This document shows positions 63,196 through 64,000 of a stretch of 64,000 nt of DNA, in pieces. Position 1 is the stretch's first letter. Each line of letters begins with the position of its first letter. Both the position numbers and the translations under genes were made by a program. Below the pieces are notes generated by a model. That model was not told where the DNA came from and searched no databases. It saw only the letters and a program-made list of their open reading frames with translations. This DNA comes from Micromonospora luteifusca (GTDB taxonomy: Bacteria > Actinomycetota > Actinomycetes > Mycobacteriales > Micromonosporaceae). The stretch covers positions 6,872,001-6,936,000 of the forward strand of contig NZ_JAFBBP010000001.1 of the NCBI RefSeq assembly GCF_016907275.1, read 5' to 3'.

Positions 63196-64000
63196 TCAGC
63201 CGGTGTGGCGTACCTCGCTGTCCCAGATCTGCGCCCACGGACGCCGCAGCCCTCGGCACACCTGGATCGGGCCGCCGTTCTCGTCGTTGTCCACCTCGAC
63301 CCGCTGGTCCACCCGCCCGGCGGGCGTGCACTGCTCGAACCAGGTGTTCAGCTGGTCGGGGCGCTCCCAGCCGACGGCGATGACCACGTCCGCGTCGGCG
63401 GGCGGCCGACCGAAGTCGGCCATGCTGTTGTGCCCGGAGTACGCCCGGGGCAGACCACGGGCTGGCCCGTACCGGGCCACCGCACCGGCCTCGCCGTAGT
63501 TGCCGGTGAGCACGACCGCCCGTGAACGCTCCTGCGGTGGCAAGCCACGATGGACGGCGGCGAGAGAGTCGGCGAACGCCGGCCAGCCGATCGTCTCGCC
63601 GGCGTCGTAGTTGACGTCGACCACGAAACCGGGCAACCGCTCGGCCGGCAGCACCGGCAGCAGCAGCACGATGTTGGGCAGCAGGAACGGCACCGTGCCC
63701 AGCGCGAGCAGCCCCCGCCGCAACCGGACCGACCCGCGCGACGCCCACGCGACGGTGACCACCGCGCCGGCCGCGGTGAGGACCAGCAGCAGCGGCGCGT
63801 CGTAGTAGCCCTTGCCGCCGGCGATCAGCACGATGCCGACCACGACCAACCAGGCCCAGCCCACCGCCCGGTAGGCCCGCCACGCCGGTCGCCGCAGCAG
63901 CGCGACGAGGCCGGCGATCCAGATCGGTACGGCGAACGGGCTGATGATGACGAACTGGAGAGTGAGGGCGTCGAGGCGGCCACTGTAGGAGCTGTCGCCG
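63196..64000 (-). CDS. GT39-type membrane mannosyltransferase, C-terminal part
   Basis: The frame is open to the right edge, so this is the last ~268 residues. SSYSGRLDALTLQFVIISPFAVPIWIAGLVALLRR at the start and VVVGIVLIAGGKGYYDAPLLLVL are typical of glycosyltransferase family 39 (ArnT/PMT-like) proteins of actinobacteria, with several helices and an extracytoplasmic C-terminal domain (NYGEAGAVARYG...ADVVIAVGW). The enzymes use polyprenyl-phosphate sugars, such as the product of the ppm1 gene at 12555. Catalytic DE motif is outside the window. Confidence 0.82.
   Translation of the reverse strand, partial: GDSSYSGRLDALTLQFVIISPFAVPIWIAGLVALLRRPAWRAYRAVGWAWLVVVGIVLIAGGKGYYDAPLLLVLTAAGAVVTVAWASRGSVRLRRGLLALGTVPFLLPNIVLLLPVLPAERLPGFVVDVNYDAGETIGWPAFADSLAAVHRGLPPQERSRAVVLTGNYGEAGAVARYGPARGLPRAYSGHNSMADFGRPPADADVVIAVGWERPDQLNTWFEQCTPAGRVDQRVEVDNDENGGPIQVCRGLRRPWAQIWDSEVRHTG

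Overview
This 64 kb window is very GC-rich, uses GTG and TTG starts freely, and overlaps stops and starts by 4 nt (GTGA/ATGA). It carries actinobacterial hallmarks: rbpA, a Ppm1-type polyprenol-phosphate mannose synthase next to lnt, a mycothiol-dependent-type DinB protein and WYL and MmyB-type regulators. Together with the lysine-aminomutase locus these point to Micromonosporaceae, most likely Micromonospora; this is inferred from gene content, not from a search.

Layout. 1-2055: end of a polysaccharide deacetylase, then a divergent quinone-oxidoreductase/TetR pair. 2063-10376: lysine 2,3-/5,6-aminomutase catabolic locus (kamA divergent from kdd, an amidohydrolase, kamD, kamE, kal and an ASKHA-fold partner). 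10377-14391: a gene-free stretch ending in a strong terminator, the envelope operon lnt-ppm1-fxsA, a very strong bidirectional terminator, and rbpA with a SigR-type promoter. 14619-24726: a zinc-finger coiled-coil protein, a sugar-type MFS transporter, a TetR regulator whose probable 18-bp operator occurs at both ends of its gene, an FMO/SDR pair, an MmyB-type regulator/SDR pair, a LysE exporter, a DUF1992 protein and another MFS transporter.

24775-32782 is the most unusual block: a compact set of overlapping genes for a fully dissociated nonribosomal peptide synthetase (two free condensation domains, a free carrier protein, a P450, a free adenylation domain and a MoCo-sulfurase-like PLP enzyme) plus an exporter. 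It is preceded by very short ORFs with good ribosome sites and a perfect 14-bp hairpin that together look like an attenuator. The adenylation pocket resembles histidine-activating domains, so carrier-bound histidine oxidised by the P450 is the working hypothesis.

32823-50934 holds resistance, stress and housekeeping genes: an NmrA/TetR pair, a two-component system, a rifampicin-monooxygenase-like gene (rox) with a leader ORF and hairpin, an SDR/MerR pair, an APH-like kinase, nitrilase, Nudix and HAD genes, an oxidoreductase/WYL pair with a 25-bp near-palindrome, a threonine-aldolase-like enzyme, a MOSC protein and a BtuF-like protein. 51047-64000: small membrane protein, a cyclase remnant, a 1474-residue secreted subtilase with kelch repeats and its two paralogous regulators, a decapitated secreted-protein gene beside an HNH gene, glutaminase, Nudix, a recombination scar (DUF1048 fragment), an NmrA reductase divergent from an RsrR-type [2Fe-2S] regulator with two operators, and the end of a GT39-type mannosyltransferase.

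No tRNA, rRNA, CRISPR array or complete insertion sequence was recognised by eye.
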